DNA of 64,000 nucleotides from Paenibacillus sp. CAA11 (GTDB taxonomy: Bacteria; Bacillota; Bacilli; Paenibacillales; Paenibacillaceae). Location of the stretch: contig NZ_CP028922.1 in NCBI RefSeq assembly GCF_003060825.1, forward strand, positions 4,805,001-4,869,000, in the 5' to 3' direction. The translations under genes and the position numbers were made by a program. Below the pieces are notes generated by a model, which saw nothing but the letters and a program-made list of their open reading frames with translations, ran no database searches and was not told the origin of the DNA. Below are positions 52,034-62,597 of the stretch, piece by piece (the first letter of the stretch is position 1; every line of letters begins with the position of its first letter).

Positions 52034-52951
52034 CTATCGTCTAGTTCTCGTGAAGAATTCGCGCAGCGGAAACAGAATATCGATAATGCCGATAATTCGA
52101 AGCGGCTGGAAGAATACCAGCAGAATCGTGAGAAAGATCGGAATTACCGGATTCCACTTGCGCACATGTGCGGCGAAGAAGAAGAATCCTGCCGTCTGTA
52201 CCATAAAGCAGAATAACAGCATCGGCATCAAATTCAGCAGAATCGTCCCTAGGAAGCCTTGGCTGGCATAGCCAGTAATCAGGCTCAGCAGCAGACCCAC
52301 AATATAATACCAGACGAGTGACCGCGGCAGCTTCCACTCCCTAATCGGCGCAAGCTTCGGTGTAGTGATCCCCATGCTGCCTAGCGTAGGCCAGGCCAGC
52401 GCATGAGCCACGGTAGCCATAATGAGCGAGCAAATAATCAGCGTGAACGGAATCAGCCTTACTGTCAGACTAGAGAACTCCTGAGCCGCTTCAGCGGACC
52501 ATCCCAGCGTATCCGCCAGCGAAGTTCCGCTGACCCCCTGAATCGGAGCCGCTGTCTTCGTAATGGTGTCTTCAATGGTGCTCGCAATATCAAAACCAAA
52601 TAATGTAGTACTGACGAATAGCATCACCAGGAACTCAATTAGAATAGCTGCTGCGCCAACGGCGACGGTTCGGAATGCCGCTGCCCTCTTCTTATACATA
52701 TACCCCATCAACATCGACGGGATCAGGAAGAAGATCGCCAGCAAAATAAACGTTGGCCCCAGCAAAATACTGACAATCGCCAGCACCGGAACAACATGCC
52801 ACAGAAAAGATTGTGTCGATAGCATGGTATAGAGCACCACACCTGGAAGCAGCATGAAAAAAGCCGTGATTACAATCAGCGGCGTTCCCATAGACAGGAA
52901 CAGCAGCAGATAGGCAGCGCTCCAGGCGATAGATGTCCAGCGTATTTTCAA
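52034..52951 (-). CDS. YybS-like integral membrane protein (DUF2232)
   Basis: A 305-residue protein with about eight hydrophobic segments. It is in the place of yybS, directly before gdpP (12-base gap). The first helices (IAWSAAYLLLFLSMGTPLIVITAFFMLLPGVVLY) and the VYKKRAAAFR-type cytoplasmic loop fit the DUF2232 membrane family. The function is unknown; the gene neighbourhood is conserved near the origin. Confidence 0.88.
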   Translation of the reverse strand: MKIRWTSIAWSAAYLLLFLSMGTPLIVITAFFMLLPGVVLYTMLSTQSFLWHVVPVLAIVSILLGPTFILLAIFFLIPSMLMGYMYKKRAAAFRTVAVGAAAILIEFLVMLFVSTTLFGFDIASTIEDTITKTAAPIQGVSGTSLADTLGWSAEAAQEFSSLTVRLIPFTLIICSLIMATVAHALAWPTLGSMGITTPKLAPIREWKLPRSLVWYYIVGLLLSLITGYASQGFLGTILLNLMPMLLFCFMVQTAGFFFFAAHVRKWNPVIPIFLTILLVFFQPLRIIGIIDILFPLREFFTRTRR

Positions 52952-52957
52952 ATGTGT

Positions 52958-53260
52958 TCACCTCTTACGCATATGTTCTTCCAGCGCGGAAATATCCTGA
53001 TACCAATCCTCAAGCTGGTGTCCTTCTTGCTTATGTTTGCGTAGCTTCTCAAGAATGCTCTCATCAAGATCACGGTAACTGATCCCTAATCTGCGCCCTA
53101 GAATATAACTGCTGACAATAAGACTTGCCAGACTGTCGGTTACCCGCATCGTGCTGCCTTCCCATAGAGATTTGAACAGGCGGGATACATGATCAACCAC
53201 TTCCGTTTTCAGCCACTCAATGACTTTGGCGCGTTTGGCCACATCCATCTCCTTCGGCAT
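52958..53260 (-). CDS. MazG-like family protein
   Basis: A 100-residue protein beginning MPKEMDVAKRAKVIEWLK, with helices LFKSLWEGSTMRVTDSLASLIVSSYILGRRLGISYRDLDESI that fit the 'MazG-like' single-domain group found next to yybS in Bacillales. The metal-binding E-x-x-E motif of active MazG pyrophosphatases is not complete. AGGGAG precedes the chosen ATG; a longer upstream frame is not supported. It lies 6 bases before the yybS-like gene. Confidence 0.8.
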   Translation of the reverse strand: MPKEMDVAKRAKVIEWLKTEVVDHVSRLFKSLWEGSTMRVTDSLASLIVSSYILGRRLGISYRDLDESILEKLRKHKQEGHQLEDWYQDISALEEHMRKR

Positions 53261-53364
53261 ATTAAACGCTCCCTCTCTCTTGGACAAAGCTTTATTCCCG
53301 ATTATAACATAAAAGGGAGGGGCCACACGAACTTGGCTTCAAGATGAAGCCATAAGGCGGCCAT

Positions 53365-53814
53365 TTACACTTCCGGTAAGGAGCCCTCCTTGGAGACAAG
53401 CTGTTCGCAATATTCAATGATCTGGCTCCGCCGGACAATGCCGATGAACCGATTCATATCGTCCACAACGGGCACAAAGTTCTGCACCTTAGCCAGATTG
53501 ATTAAGTCCTCCATATCTTCATCAATCTGCACTGGCTTAATGTTCAAACGCAGAGGAACATCCTTAAGCAGGAACTTTGAAGCGTTCTCAAAGGTAACCT
53601 TGCCATTCGAGTTCTTCATGTACCACAGCAAGTCGCCTTCAGTAACTGTACCGGCGTAACTTCCGTCCCGTCCTATAATCGGAATGGCCGTATAGCGATG
53701 ATGCTCCATTCTTTCCAGTGTCTGTCTAAGCGTTGAATCCATCGTAACTGAGGCCACGTCGCTCTTGGGCAGCAGGAAAAATGCAATATTCACTTTGCCT
53801 CGAACCTCCTCCAT
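53365..53814 (-). CDS. CBS-domain-pair protein
   Basis: A 149-residue protein made of two CBS modules: TLRQTLERMEHHRYTAIPIIGRDGSYAGTVTEGDLL and LINLAKVQNFVPVVDDMNRFIGIVRRSQII. Such proteins bind adenosine nucleotides. DarB/CbpB-type CBS proteins bind c-di-AMP, and the gene lies close to gdpP, so that is a possibility worth naming but not shown. The operon position, upstream of the MazG-like gene, is consistent. Confidence 0.88.
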   Translation of the reverse strand: MEEVRGKVNIAFFLLPKSDVASVTMDSTLRQTLERMEHHRYTAIPIIGRDGSYAGTVTEGDLLWYMKNSNGKVTFENASKFLLKDVPLRLNIKPVQIDEDMEDLINLAKVQNFVPVVDDMNRFIGIVRRSQIIEYCEQLVSKEGSLPEV

Positions 53815-53880
53815 GCTTCTGAATGCTTCTATTTGTTACGCCTGAAGATTTGAATTGTTCCGTTTTTGTTAGCGCAAAAT

Positions 53881-53905
53881 CGGCAGCCGGTGTTCCGGAC
53901 TGCCG
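53881..53905 (-). terminator. intrinsic terminator of the LCP gene
   Basis: CGGCAG/CTGCCG outer and CCGG/CCGG inner pairs, followed on the minus strand by ATTTTGC. Confidence 0.7.
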
Positions 53906-53958
53906 AAGAATTGCCTACCCTATCTGTCATTATATAATTTATGTTCGTGCACAGCCAA

Positions 53959-54975
53959 TCATTCGATCTCCTGCTTCACAGGCCGCAGCAGCTGCTCCGG
54001 TGTATTGTCTGGATTTGTCCAGCTGTCGATCAGCTTCTTCGCCTGGTCAACATCTTCTTCATTGGCTAGATCATAGAACACTTTATCGATCCGGGTTCCC
54101 TTGCCCATGATCGTGAAGCTGCTGATTTGCGGACGCCCACTGGTTAAAATTTGCTTAGAAAGGTCAATAATAGAAGATGGGGGCATATCGGTCTTGAAAT
54201 TCTGTCCCATAATATCCATCAACTCAGGAATTTTACCCACTTGATCCAAGGACAAAACTCGATCAACAAAAGCATTTAAGAAAATTTGATGCCTTTTGGT
54301 CCGGTTGAAATCACTGTCTTCCCGGTATCTTACATAATTCAGCGCTTCTTGGCCGTTATAGAGAGGCTTATTTGCCTTAATAGTAAACTTCTCATGTTCC
54401 TTCTGCTTGTTAACGATATCCTTGGTGATCGGAAGTGCGATCCCATCAAGTGCATTAACTACATCCTTCAGTCCATTGAAATTGATAGCCGCGTAATACT
54501 CTGCAGAATGACCTAAAAATGCCTGAACCGTATCCTTGGCCATCTTCTCACCGCCGAAGGCATACGCATGATTGATCTTGTCCTTCTTGCCTTTGCCGAT
54601 AATCTCAGTATACGTATCCCGAGGAATCGAGATCAGTAGAACCCTAGAATCTTTAGGACGAACCACAGCGTAGATCATCGTATCCGAACGGGCCGGCTCA
54701 TTATTGCGCTGATCCACCCCGAGCAGCAGTGCGGTAAATGGCTTTTCTTGTACAACTACTGGCTTAGGAGCCTCGCCTTCCAGCGGAGCATATGATTTCT
54801 CAAGCTTTTTCTCGACATGATCGGACAAGAAGAGGTCGAATGCCGCTATCGCCAGATCCTTGCGGAAGGTGTAGCCAAGCGTGCCCGCGATAAGGAGAAC
54901 GATCAGTGTTATGCCTAAAATCTTACCTGTCTTTTTCTTCTTCTTTCTTCTCTTCCGGCTGCTTCTTTCTAACAT
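53959..54975 (-). CDS. LytR-CpsA-Psr (LCP) family wall-polymer ligase
   Basis: A 338-residue protein: basic N-terminus (RSSRKRRKKKKKTGK), one membrane helix (ILGITLIVLLIAGTLGYTF), then the LCP domain with ALLLGVDQRNNEPARSDTMIYAVV, SIPRDTYTEI and RYREDSDFNRTKRHQIFL, whose Arg/Asp residues bind lipid pyrophosphate. It transfers teichoic-acid-type polymers to peptidoglycan outside the membrane. It is a single-gene unit with its own terminator. Confidence 0.94.
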   Translation of the reverse strand: MLERSSRKRRKKKKKTGKILGITLIVLLIAGTLGYTFRKDLAIAAFDLFLSDHVEKKLEKSYAPLEGEAPKPVVVQEKPFTALLLGVDQRNNEPARSDTMIYAVVRPKDSRVLLISIPRDTYTEIIGKGKKDKINHAYAFGGEKMAKDTVQAFLGHSAEYYAAINFNGLKDVVNALDGIALPITKDIVNKQKEHEKFTIKANKPLYNGQEALNYVRYREDSDFNRTKRHQIFLNAFVDRVLSLDQVGKIPELMDIMGQNFKTDMPPSSIIDLSKQILTSGRPQISSFTIMGKGTRIDKVFYDLANEEDVDQAKKLIDSWTNPDNTPEQLLRPVKQEIE

Positions 54976-55228
54976 ACTTCGTCCTCCAATGCTAATCAGT
55001 TAAGCTGCTTCACCGCGATCTATGAACTGAGCTGCCCTTTAGAACAGACGTATTTTCAATATATTAACAACTATGAACCACCCTATTGTAAGCCTTATGC
55101 TTCATCATTTCACTACAAAAAAGTTAAAATTTCGAACTTCTTTGCGTCCCTCGAACAATATAACCGATTTTATGCATTTTCTCAATGCATTTAAGCATGA
55201 GTTCCCTGAGCTGACATATACATGAAAA

Positions 55229-55254
55229 GCGGGCACCCGAAAAAGGGTACCCGC
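55229..55254 (-). terminator. intrinsic terminator of the opp operon
   Basis: GCGGGCACCC and GGGTACCCGC arms, followed by TTTTC on the minus strand, 31 bases after the oppF-like stop. Confidence 0.8.
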
Positions 55255-55284
55255 ACATTTATTGTAAATCTTGATATTTAACAA

Positions 55285-56250
55285 TTATGCATAGTGGCAG
55301 GCAACAAAATGGTTGTTACCTACATCACGATACTCCGGATTCTGCTGCTTGCACAGATCGGTTGCCAATGGACAGCGAGTATGGAACTTGCAGCCTGAAG
55401 GCGGGTTCGCCGGGCTCGGAATATCTCCTTGCAGCACGATACGTTCGCGCTTCAAGGTTGGATCTGGAATTGGAATGGCAGACATCAATGCCTTGGTGTA
55501 AGGATGAAGTGGATTTGCGTATAACTCTTCCTTGCTGGCCAATTCAACCATGGAACCAAGGTACATTACGCCTACACGGTCGCACAAGTGCTCTACGACA
55601 CTAAGGTCGTGAGAGATAAACAGGTACGTCAGCTGCTTCTCGCGTTGAAGATCGCTCAGCAGGTTAATAATTTGCGCTTGAATGGATACGTCCAAGGCAG
55701 ATACAGGCTCGTCTGCTACGATGAATTCTGGATTCAGAATCAATGCGCGAGCAATACCGATCCGCTGGCGTTGTCCACCGGAGAATTCGTGTGGAAAGCG
55801 GTCATAGTGGTAAGAAGCCAATCCACAAATGCGCATCGTCTCCATAACACGTTCGCGTACATCCTTACGGTCTACCAAGCCATGGTCAATCAGCGCCTCG
55901 CCAATGGCCTCGCCTACCTTGATCCGCGGGTTCAAAGAACTGAACGGATCCTGGAAGACGATCTGCAGCTTCGGCCGAAGGCTGCGCATTTTGGACTTAG
56001 GCAGTTTATGAATGTCTTGTCCTTTGAACAGTACAGTACCGTCTGTCTTCTCATTCAGACGAAGAAGAGTACGGCCAATTGTACTCTTACCGCAGCCCGA
56101 TTCACCTACGAGTCCAAAGGATTCGCCTTTGTTAATGGTAAAGGATACATCATCTACAGCTTTAACGTTACCAATTGTACGTGAGAAGACGCCGCCTGTA
56201 ATCGGAAAGTACTTCTTCAAATTCTCAACTTGGATCAACGGTTCACTCAT
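55285..56250 (-). CDS. oppF: oligopeptide ABC transporter ATP-binding protein OppF
   Basis: A 321-residue ATPase: [15 protein letters not shown]alker A, LSGGQRQ-type signature ([15 protein letters not shown]), [12 protein letters not shown]alker B, and the C-terminal oligopeptide extension with [19 protein letters not shown], a Cys-rich iron-sulfur-like motif seen in OppD/F. It is paired with the OppD homologue, overlapping it by 4 bases. It powers peptide import from outside the cell. Confidence 0.94.
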   Translation of the reverse strand: MSEPLIQVENLKKYFPITGGVFSRTIGNVKAVDDVSFTINKGESFGLVGESGCGKSTIGRTLLRLNEKTDGTVLFKGQDIHKLPKSKMRSLRPKLQIVFQDPFSSLNPRIKVGEAIGEALIDHGLVDRKDVRERVMETMRICGLASYHYDRFPHEFSGGQRQRIGIARALILNPEFIVADEPVSALDVSIQAQIINLLSDLQREKQLTYLFISHDLSVVEHLCDRVGVMYLGSMVELASKEELYANPLHPYTKALMSAIPIPDPTLKRERIVLQGDIPSPANPPSGCKFHTRCPLATDLCKQQNPEYRDVGNNHFVACHYA

Positions 56251-57236
56251 TGTACTTTCCCCTCCTCCTCATACAACCAGCAGGCTGTCTTATGTTTGCC
56301 ATTGCCATGCGAGCGGAGCGGAGGCTCTTTGGTCTTGCAAATTTCCATGCAGAACTCACAACGATCATGGAAGTGGCAGTTATCGCCAAGCTCAACCGGG
56401 TTAGGTACTTGCCCGGGAATGGAGTACAGGCGATCCTGTTTTTGGTTAATAATCGGCTTCGCTTTCAGCAGGCCTTTCGTGTAGGGATGCTGTGGATCCT
56501 CGAACAGGTCAAGAACTGGAGCTTCCTCAATAACCTTACCTGCATACATAACAACTACGAAGTCAGCCATTTCAGCTACAACACCCAAATCATGCGTAAT
56601 CAGCATGATCGACGTGTTCACTTTCTTCTTGATATCACGCATCAGATCGAGAATCTGTGCTTGAATCGTTACGTCAAGAGCGGTTGTTGGTTCATCTGCG
56701 ATGAGCAGTTTCGGATTACAGCTCAGTGCAATCGCGATCATGATCCGCTGACGCATACCGCCGCTCAGCTCATGCGGGAAAGAGTGGAAGATTTCTTCCG
56801 CGCGAGGGATACCGACCATAGTGATCAGCTCAATCGCACGTTTCTTTGCTTCCTTGCGGTCCAGTCCCAGATGAAGGATAAGCGGTTCACAAATTTGTTC
56901 ACCGATCGATAGAACCGGGTTCAAGGAGGACATAGGCTCTTGGAAGATCATCGCTACGTCGTTACCACGCAAGCGGCTCATATCTTTTTTACTTAGCTTA
57001 AGAATATCTTTGCCTTCAAAGAGAATTTCCCCTCCGACAATATCTCCAGGCGGGGTCTCAATCAGGCGCATTAATGACATGGCGGTAACACTCTTGCCGC
57101 AGCCGGACTCGCCAACTACGCAAAGCGTCTCGCCCTCACGTATAGTGAAGCTGACATCGTCAACTGCTTTGACAATACCAGCGGAAGTACGGAAGTGGGT
57201 TTTTAGGTTGCGAAATTCCACTAGTTCTTTTGCCAT
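56247..57236 (-). CDS. oppD: oligopeptide ABC transporter ATP-binding protein OppD
   Basis: A 329-residue ATPase: [52 protein letters not shown] and C-terminal [22 protein letters not shown]. It pairs with OppF in the cytoplasm on the OppBC channel. It starts 14 bases after oppC. Confidence 0.94.
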   Translation of the reverse strand: MAKELVEFRNLKTHFRTSAGIVKAVDDVSFTIREGETLCVVGESGCGKSVTAMSLMRLIETPPGDIVGGEILFEGKDILKLSKKDMSRLRGNDVAMIFQEPMSSLNPVLSIGEQICEPLILHLGLDRKEAKKRAIELITMVGIPRAEEIFHSFPHELSGGMRQRIMIAIALSCNPKLLIADEPTTALDVTIQAQILDLMRDIKKKVNTSIMLITHDLGVVAEMADFVVVMYAGKVIEEAPVLDLFEDPQHPYTKGLLKAKPIINQKQDRLYSIPGQVPNPVELGDNCHFHDRCEFCMEICKTKEPPLRSHGNGKHKTACWLYEEEGKVQ

Positions 57237-57249
57237 AGAATTGTATCTC

Positions 57250-58173
57250 CTACTTTTTCATTTTAGGATCGAGAGCATCCCGCAGACCATCACCGATCAG
57301 GTTAATCGCCGTAACGGTAATCAGAATACACATACCCGGTGGAATCCAAAGCCATGGACGCTTACGGAAATCAATCAGATTGTTGGCAGCAGAGATCATA
57401 TTCCCCCATGATGGCGTTGGCGGTACAACACCAACCCCGAGGAAGCTCAGTGCTGATTCTGTAATAATAGCCCCAGCTACACCAAGGGTAGCGGATACGA
57501 TAATAATTGGAATAGTATTAGGCAGCAGGTGACGGAAAATCTTGCGGCGGTCATTCAGACCAAGCGCTTCTGTTGCCTGCATGAATTCCTGCTCGCGGAG
57601 CGTCAGAATTTGGCCGCGGACAAGACGAGACAAACTCACCCAGCCCAGTGCACCGATAATCAGCATCAAGAAGTAAATCCGTTTGGACGGCTCTACTTTC
57701 AGTTCGGAGAGAATAGCTCCCAGCGTAATCAGAATCGGCAGCTGTGGCAAAGCCAGAAAAATATCCGCTATACGCATGATCACCGTATCTGTAGCTTTGC
57801 GGTAGAAACCAGCTAACGCCCCGAGGGTAGCGCCAATAATAACAGCAATTGCCGTAGCCACAAGGCCTACGGTCATAGAAATACGACCTGCAAGCATCGT
57901 ACGCAGCAGAATATCACGTCCGAGCTTATCTGTGCCGAACCAGTGCGCAGCACTTGGCGGCTGATTCTTATCAATCAGCTTATATTGATATAAGCTGTAT
58001 GGCGATAGAAAAGGTCCAATAATACAAATAAGCAACATCACTATCAAGATCAAAAGCCCCAGCAGAGCCAGCCTGTTGCGTGAAAAACGTTTAAAGGCTG
58101 TTCTCCACGGTGAAGCTGGCTTCACTACCGGTGCTTCTATATTCGTCTCTACAGGTGCAACCTCAACGGACAA
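57250..58173 (-). CDS. oppC: oligopeptide ABC transporter permease OppC
   Basis: A 307-residue membrane protein with six helices, a proline-rich N-terminal tail and the EAA loop EALGLNDRRKIFRHLLPNTIPIIIV, which contacts the ATPases. It forms the translocation path with OppB. Confidence 0.94.
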   Translation of the reverse strand: MSVEVAPVETNIEAPVVKPASPWRTAFKRFSRNRLALLGLLILIVMLLICIIGPFLSPYSLYQYKLIDKNQPPSAAHWFGTDKLGRDILLRTMLAGRISMTVGLVATAIAVIIGATLGALAGFYRKATDTVIMRIADIFLALPQLPILITLGAILSELKVEPSKRIYFLMLIIGALGWVSLSRLVRGQILTLREQEFMQATEALGLNDRRKIFRHLLPNTIPIIIVSATLGVAGAIITESALSFLGVGVVPPTPSWGNMISAANNLIDFRKRPWLWIPPGMCILITVTAINLIGDGLRDALDPKMKK

Positions 58174-58185
58174 CTAAATCTCCTC

Positions 58186-59151
58186 CTACTTTAAGCGAAT
58201 TCTTGGATCTGCAACTCCGTACAGCACATCGGAGAGCAAATTACCCAGGAGAGTAAGTACTGAAAGGAACATCGTAAAGCCGAGCATAAACGGATAATCC
58301 CGCATATTAATCGATTCCAGATATACTTGACCGATACCAGGCCATACAAACACTTTCTCCAAAATCATAGCGCCGCCGAACAGTGCCGGCAGTTCGAAGC
58401 CAAGCAATGTAATCGCTGGCAATAGAGCATTACGAAGTGCGTGCTTAAAGATGACAGTACGTTCTTTAAGACCTTTCGCACGAGCTGTGCGGATGTAATC
58501 CTGACGAATAACCTCCAGCATGCCGGTACGGAAATAACGAGTCAAGCTGCCTGTGCTCAGCATTACCAGTACAACCGTAGGAAGGAACATATGATTCGCT
58601 AAGTCTTTAATATAAGCCCAGCCTGTCAGAACCTGGCCGGATGTCGTCATCCCCGCTACAGGGAATATCTTCCAATCCAATGCAAATAGCTTAATAAATA
58701 GCAGACCTATAAAGAAAGAAGGTAAAGACATACATAGGAAGACTAGTAAGGTAACTATCCTATCAAATAGTGAATACTGGAACTTAGCAGAGAAGACACC
58801 CACAAAAACAGCAATAATCCAGCTGATGATCAAACTGGCGAATGCAATAATGAATGAATTCCAGACATAACGGTTAATAATTTTGGTTACAGGCTCTTTG
58901 TGTTGAAACGATTCACCTAAATTGCCTTTTACCATATTGCCAGCCCAATCGATGTAGCCTTTAAAGAAAGGCTTGTCGATACCGTACAATTCGCGAAGCT
59001 CAGCCTTTTTCTCAGCAGTCATATTCGGGCTGGCTTTCCCAGAAATATAGTCCCCCGGTACCATCTTCGAGATTGCGAACACGATCAGCGAGATGCCAAT
59101 AAGCGTCGGAATCATTTGCAGAAGCCGCCGGATGATATATTGCCTCATCAA
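58186..59151 (-). CDS. oppB: oligopeptide ABC transporter permease OppB
   Basis: A 321-residue membrane protein with six helices: YIIRRLLQMIPTLIGISLIVFAI opens TM1, ARAKGLKERTVIFKHALRNALLP is the EAA loop, and GNLLSDVLYGVADPRIRLK closes it. The RRLLQ start and the D-P-R end are typical of DppB/OppB. It follows oppA after a hairpin that may lower expression of the downstream genes relative to the binding protein. Confidence 0.94.
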   Translation of the reverse strand: MMRQYIIRRLLQMIPTLIGISLIVFAISKMVPGDYISGKASPNMTAEKKAELRELYGIDKPFFKGYIDWAGNMVKGNLGESFQHKEPVTKIINRYVWNSFIIAFASLIISWIIAVFVGVFSAKFQYSLFDRIVTLLVFLCMSLPSFFIGLLFIKLFALDWKIFPVAGMTTSGQVLTGWAYIKDLANHMFLPTVVLVMLSTGSLTRYFRTGMLEVIRQDYIRTARAKGLKERTVIFKHALRNALLPAITLLGFELPALFGGAMILEKVFVWPGIGQVYLESINMRDYPFMLGFTMFLSVLTLLGNLLSDVLYGVADPRIRLK

Positions 59152-59172
59152 AATTCCTCCTGGCTACAAGTC

Positions 59173-59208
59173 GATATGCCCAGCCCTCCTAAGGGGGCTG
59201 AGCATATC
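59173..59208 (-). promoter_or_regulatory. oppA-oppB intergenic hairpin
   Basis: A long interrupted stem: GATATGC/GCATATC outer and AGCCCTCC/AGGGGGCT inner pairs, no U-tract. Such hairpins stabilise upstream mRNA or cause partial termination, giving more binding protein than permease. Confidence 0.6.
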
Positions 59209-59218
59209 CTGTGATGTT

Positions 59219-60967
59219 TTATTGTTGCAATTGAACTTGGTACAAGCTGTAGTTAAAATCTTTGTACGGGGAAAGATCAAAGCCTTGTGCACGAGCGTTG
59301 ATTGCATACATGTTCGTTCTTTGGTACATGAAGATCAACGGAACGTCTTTGTTCAATTCACGGTACATATCAGCATAGATTGCTTTACGCTTCTCAAGAT
59401 CCAGCTCTTTCTTACCTTTAGCCATCAGCTCGTCGACTTTCTTGTTAGAGTAACCGGAATCGTTCTGAGCACCGCCAGTAATATATACCGTGTTGTCCGG
59501 ATCTGGAGTCAGACCCCAAGCAGCGAAGTACATGTCATAGTCGCCTTTGGTTTTCTTATCCATGATTGCGTTGAAATCAAGGGTATCAGCTTTTACATCA
59601 ATACCAAGATCCTTGTAGTTCTGGGTCAAGATTGGAAGCAATGCTTCTACAACTTCGTTATCGGCTGTTGCAGAGAAGTTAATTGTGAATTTCTCACCAT
59701 TCTTCTCACGAATTCCGTCAGAACCAACCTTCCATCCAGCTTCATCCAGGAGTTTTTTGGCTTTCTCTAGATCAAAGTTGTAATGAGTGATACCTTCATC
59801 TGTGTAAGCCCAAGATACTTTGGATTCTGGAATATCAATAACATCAGCATAAGTGCCGTATACGGACTCTACAATATCTTTACGGTTCAAACCATAAGTC
59901 AGCGCTTGACGTACCTTTTGGTCTTTGAACTTGTCACGTTTCAAGTTCATACCGATGTAACCATAACCATTGTTAGGCAGAATTTGCAGGTCGAGGAAGC
60001 CCAAATCTTTCAGCTCGTCTACATTATCCTGAGTTACAGAGATGTTATCCATATCTGTTTCACCAGTTTGCAGCAGGGACATGTTCGTGTTAGGTGTTGT
60101 CGCTTTGTAGATAATATTCTTCGTCTTAGCAGCACCCTTGAAGTAATCTGGGTTTGCTTCGAAGTCAACCTCTTGGCCTGCTTTGTAGGCCTTCATAATA
60201 TAAGGACCGCTGCCGAGCGGCTTGTCGTTCAATGCTTTTACAGTATCAAGGTTGCCCTTCTTATAGCCCTTACCATAGTAATGTTCAGGCAGGAATTCAA
60301 CTCCACCAAGGTATACTTGAGTCAGAGCGGTATAATCACTTACAGTAATTTGAACGGTGTTATCATCAATGATCTTAACACCGGAAATTTCTGTAGCTTT
60401 GCCTTCATGGTATTCTTTAGAACCTACAATGTTGGCTGCCATCAGATCGGACTCACCGTCATAAGCAGGATCAAGGTATAATTTCAAAGTGAAGTACCAG
60501 TCTTTAACAGTTACTGGAGTACCGTCTGTGAACTTCACGCCTTGTTTTAAATGGTAAGTATAAGTTTTCTTGTCTTCGGAGACATCTACGGAGTCAGCCA
60601 GGCTGTTCTCATATGTTCCGTCCGCTTTAACAGTTGAGAACGTATCGAAAATAATTCTGTTTACATATTGGTCATAAGATGTTTCTGCAAACAGTGGGTT
60701 GAACACGCCCTTAGGAGCAGTCATACCAACGATCATGGTGTCTTTACGAGCAAGTGCTGGTGCTGGGTTCTGGGATGGGTCAGCCGCTTTGATCAAGCCG
60801 CTCTCGTTCTGGCTCTTGTCAGCCTCTCCCTTGTTTGCACTTGTGTTCGTGTTCGTGCCGGAGTTCGCAGCGTTGGTAGCGCTCTTGTTGTTGCCGCTGG
60901 AGCAAGCCGAAAGTACCAGGGTCAGGGCCAGTACGGTCGCCAGCATTAGGTTCCATTTCTTTGTCAT
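59219..60967 (-). CDS. oppA: oligopeptide-binding lipoprotein OppA
   Basis: A 582-residue lipoprotein: signal peptide with lipobox LVLSAC at about 17-22, a Ser/Thr/Asn-rich linker, then a type-C peptide-binding protein with TYTYHLKQGVKFTDGTPVTVKDWYFTL. The start is the ATG seven bases after GAGGAGG. It delivers oligopeptides to OppBC. Specificity (nutrient, signalling or murein peptides) cannot be told from the sequence. Confidence 0.94.
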   Translation of the reverse strand: MTKKWNLMLATVLALTLVLSACSSGNNKSATNAANSGTNTNTSANKGEADKSQNESGLIKAADPSQNPAPALARKDTMIVGMTAPKGVFNPLFAETSYDQYVNRIIFDTFSTVKADGTYENSLADSVDVSEDKKTYTYHLKQGVKFTDGTPVTVKDWYFTLKLYLDPAYDGESDLMAANIVGSKEYHEGKATEISGVKIIDDNTVQITVSDYTALTQVYLGGVEFLPEHYYGKGYKKGNLDTVKALNDKPLGSGPYIMKAYKAGQEVDFEANPDYFKGAAKTKNIIYKATTPNTNMSLLQTGETDMDNISVTQDNVDELKDLGFLDLQILPNNGYGYIGMNLKRDKFKDQKVRQALTYGLNRKDIVESVYGTYADVIDIPESKVSWAYTDEGITHYNFDLEKAKKLLDEAGWKVGSDGIREKNGEKFTINFSATADNEVVEALLPILTQNYKDLGIDVKADTLDFNAIMDKKTKGDYDMYFAAWGLTPDPDNTVYITGGAQNDSGYSNKKVDELMAKGKKELDLEKRKAIYADMYRELNKDVPLIFMYQRTNMYAINARAQGFDLSPYKDFNYSLYQVQLQQ

Positions 60968-61733
60968 GCATGATCCTCCTCTTTTTAAATACATACTTCT
61001 GAAAATATATTATAGAATAATATATCCGACGGGTTACCCAGAACAGCCGCTGAATGACTAAGAGCCGTCCTGCTTCGAAAATGTGTCAGTTTTCTTAACA
61101 AGTAAAAACCTATTAGCTTACTCGGTTTTAACTGCTTCAAACAAAACTCATTCCCGGCTTGACCAGGGGTGATTTAGGATCAAATGTATGAGCTATACTT
61201 TGAATAAATAACCACAGGTCAATTAGTTGTAAAACAGATTCCGCTGCTCAGCGGAAGGGACTTAATTTAACACAGGGATCATGAATGACTGCCTCGTTCC
61301 TTCTGTGTTTTGATTTAGTAAATAATATACCTGATTACTACCAAAATTCCAATACTTTTTATTCAATTTTATTAAGAACTTTTTTTAATACCCGTATAAA
61401 AACTTTTTGGCATGGACGGATCATTCGTGAATGCATCAAGGAGTTGTCATCGAATGTTAAATCATATCCAATTGCAATTATGTATATTTATAATCAAAAT
61501 CGTAAATTTATTCTCCGGGAGTTTAGTATATTTTAACGATAAAATTCATCATTTTTGCTGTAACTAACCTCAATTTCGTCCATAATCGGAACATCAATGT
61601 CCACTGGACACGCACAAAAAGGTGGGTCGTTTTATCCGTTTAGTTTCCCTATTTTATACGTCACTTATTGCAATATATCTTGATACAATCCTGTATCTAC
61701 ATGACATCAGTAGGCAGCTCTGTATAATACAAA
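60968..61733. other. opp upstream region, no gene recognised
   Basis: A 766-bp AT-rich stretch. On the minus strand a TATAAT occurs near 61010-61020 without a good -35. A small TTCCGCTG/CAGCGGAA hairpin lies near 61232-61250. An open frame at 61285-61536 (plus) lacks a ribosome site and has poor composition. I see no T-box or riboswitch consensus. Confidence 0.5.
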
Positions 61734-61761
61734 AGCCGACAGTGGATAGCCACTGTCGGCT
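61734..61761 (-). terminator. intrinsic terminator of the rpsF-ssb-rpsR operon
   Basis: AGCCGACAGTGG and CCACTGTCGGCT arms, then TTTTGTATT on the minus strand. Confidence 0.85.
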
Positions 61762-61781
61762 CTGTCTCCCTCAGACGGATA

Positions 61782-62054
61782 TTATTCCGTAGTGTAAGGA
61801 AGCAACGCGATTTGACGAGAACGCTTGATAGCGATCGTCAAGAGACGTTGATATTTTGCACTGGTGCCAGTCACACGACGTGGCAAAATCTTGCCGCGCT
61901 CGCTGATGAATTTCTTCAGCAGCTCAGTGTCTTTATAGTCAATGTGAGTAATTTTGTTCACAGTGAAGAAACAAACTTTACGACGCTTGTTACGTCCGCC
62001 ACGGCGTGCCGGTCTTTTGTCGTTGTCTCCGCCTTCTCTTTGCTTGAAAGCCAT
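61782..62054 (-). CDS. rpsR: 30S ribosomal protein bS18
   Basis: A 90-residue basic protein: [63 protein letters not shown] is the bS18 consensus. It binds the S6-S18 platform of the 30S subunit. Last gene of the rpsF-ssb-rpsR operon. Confidence 0.97.
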   Translation of the reverse strand: MAFKQREGGDNDKRPARRGGRNKRRKVCFFTVNKITHIDYKDTELLKKFISERGKILPRRVTGTSAKYQRLLTIAIKRSRQIALLPYTTE

Positions 62055-62075
62055 GTTTATTCAGTCCTTTCCAAG

Positions 62076-62558
62076 TTAAAATGGTAGATCATCATCCGAT
62101 ATATCAATCGGTTTCCCGTCGTCAGAGAATGGATCCTGATTGCCGCGCGAGTAGTTGTTGCCACCACGGTTTGCACCGCCGCCGCCGCCTCCATTAAATG
62201 GAGATTCTTCCCGCTGCTGTCCGCCTCCTCCGCCCTCACGGTTAGACTCCAAGAAACGGACATTATCGGCAATCACTTCGGTCACGTATACACGTTTACC
62301 TTCGTTATTCTCGTAATTCCGTACTTGAATACGTCCTTCCACTGCGGTCAAGCGACCCTTGCGCAAGTAATTGGCACAGGTCTCTGCCAGCTGTCTCCAC
62401 GTAACGACCGGAATGAAATCCGCTTCTCGCTCTCCACCTTGCGATGTAAACGGTCTGTCCACGGCCAGCGTGAACTGGGTAACCGCAACACCAGCTGGTG
62501 TATAACGAAGCTCGGGGTCCCGGGTAAGCCGTCCGATCAGAATGACACGGTTCAACAA
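62076..62558 (-). CDS. ssb: single-stranded DNA-binding protein
   Basis: A 160-residue protein: OB fold ([61 protein letters not shown]), a Gly/Asn-rich linker and the acidic interaction tip DISDDDLPF. It coats ssDNA and recruits replication and repair partners. Middle gene of the operon. Confidence 0.97.
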   Translation of the reverse strand: MLNRVILIGRLTRDPELRYTPAGVAVTQFTLAVDRPFTSQGGEREADFIPVVTWRQLAETCANYLRKGRLTAVEGRIQVRNYENNEGKRVYVTEVIADNVRFLESNREGGGGGQQREESPFNGGGGGGANRGGNNYSRGNQDPFSDDGKPIDISDDDLPF

Positions 62559-62597
62559 TCCAATTCCCTCCTTTGGGCGATACTTTACAAACGGTTA

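Noticed and set aside
61285..61536. 83-codon plus-strand frame in the opp upstream region
   Set aside because: No ribosome binding site before its ATG, AT-driven composition and no family resemblance.
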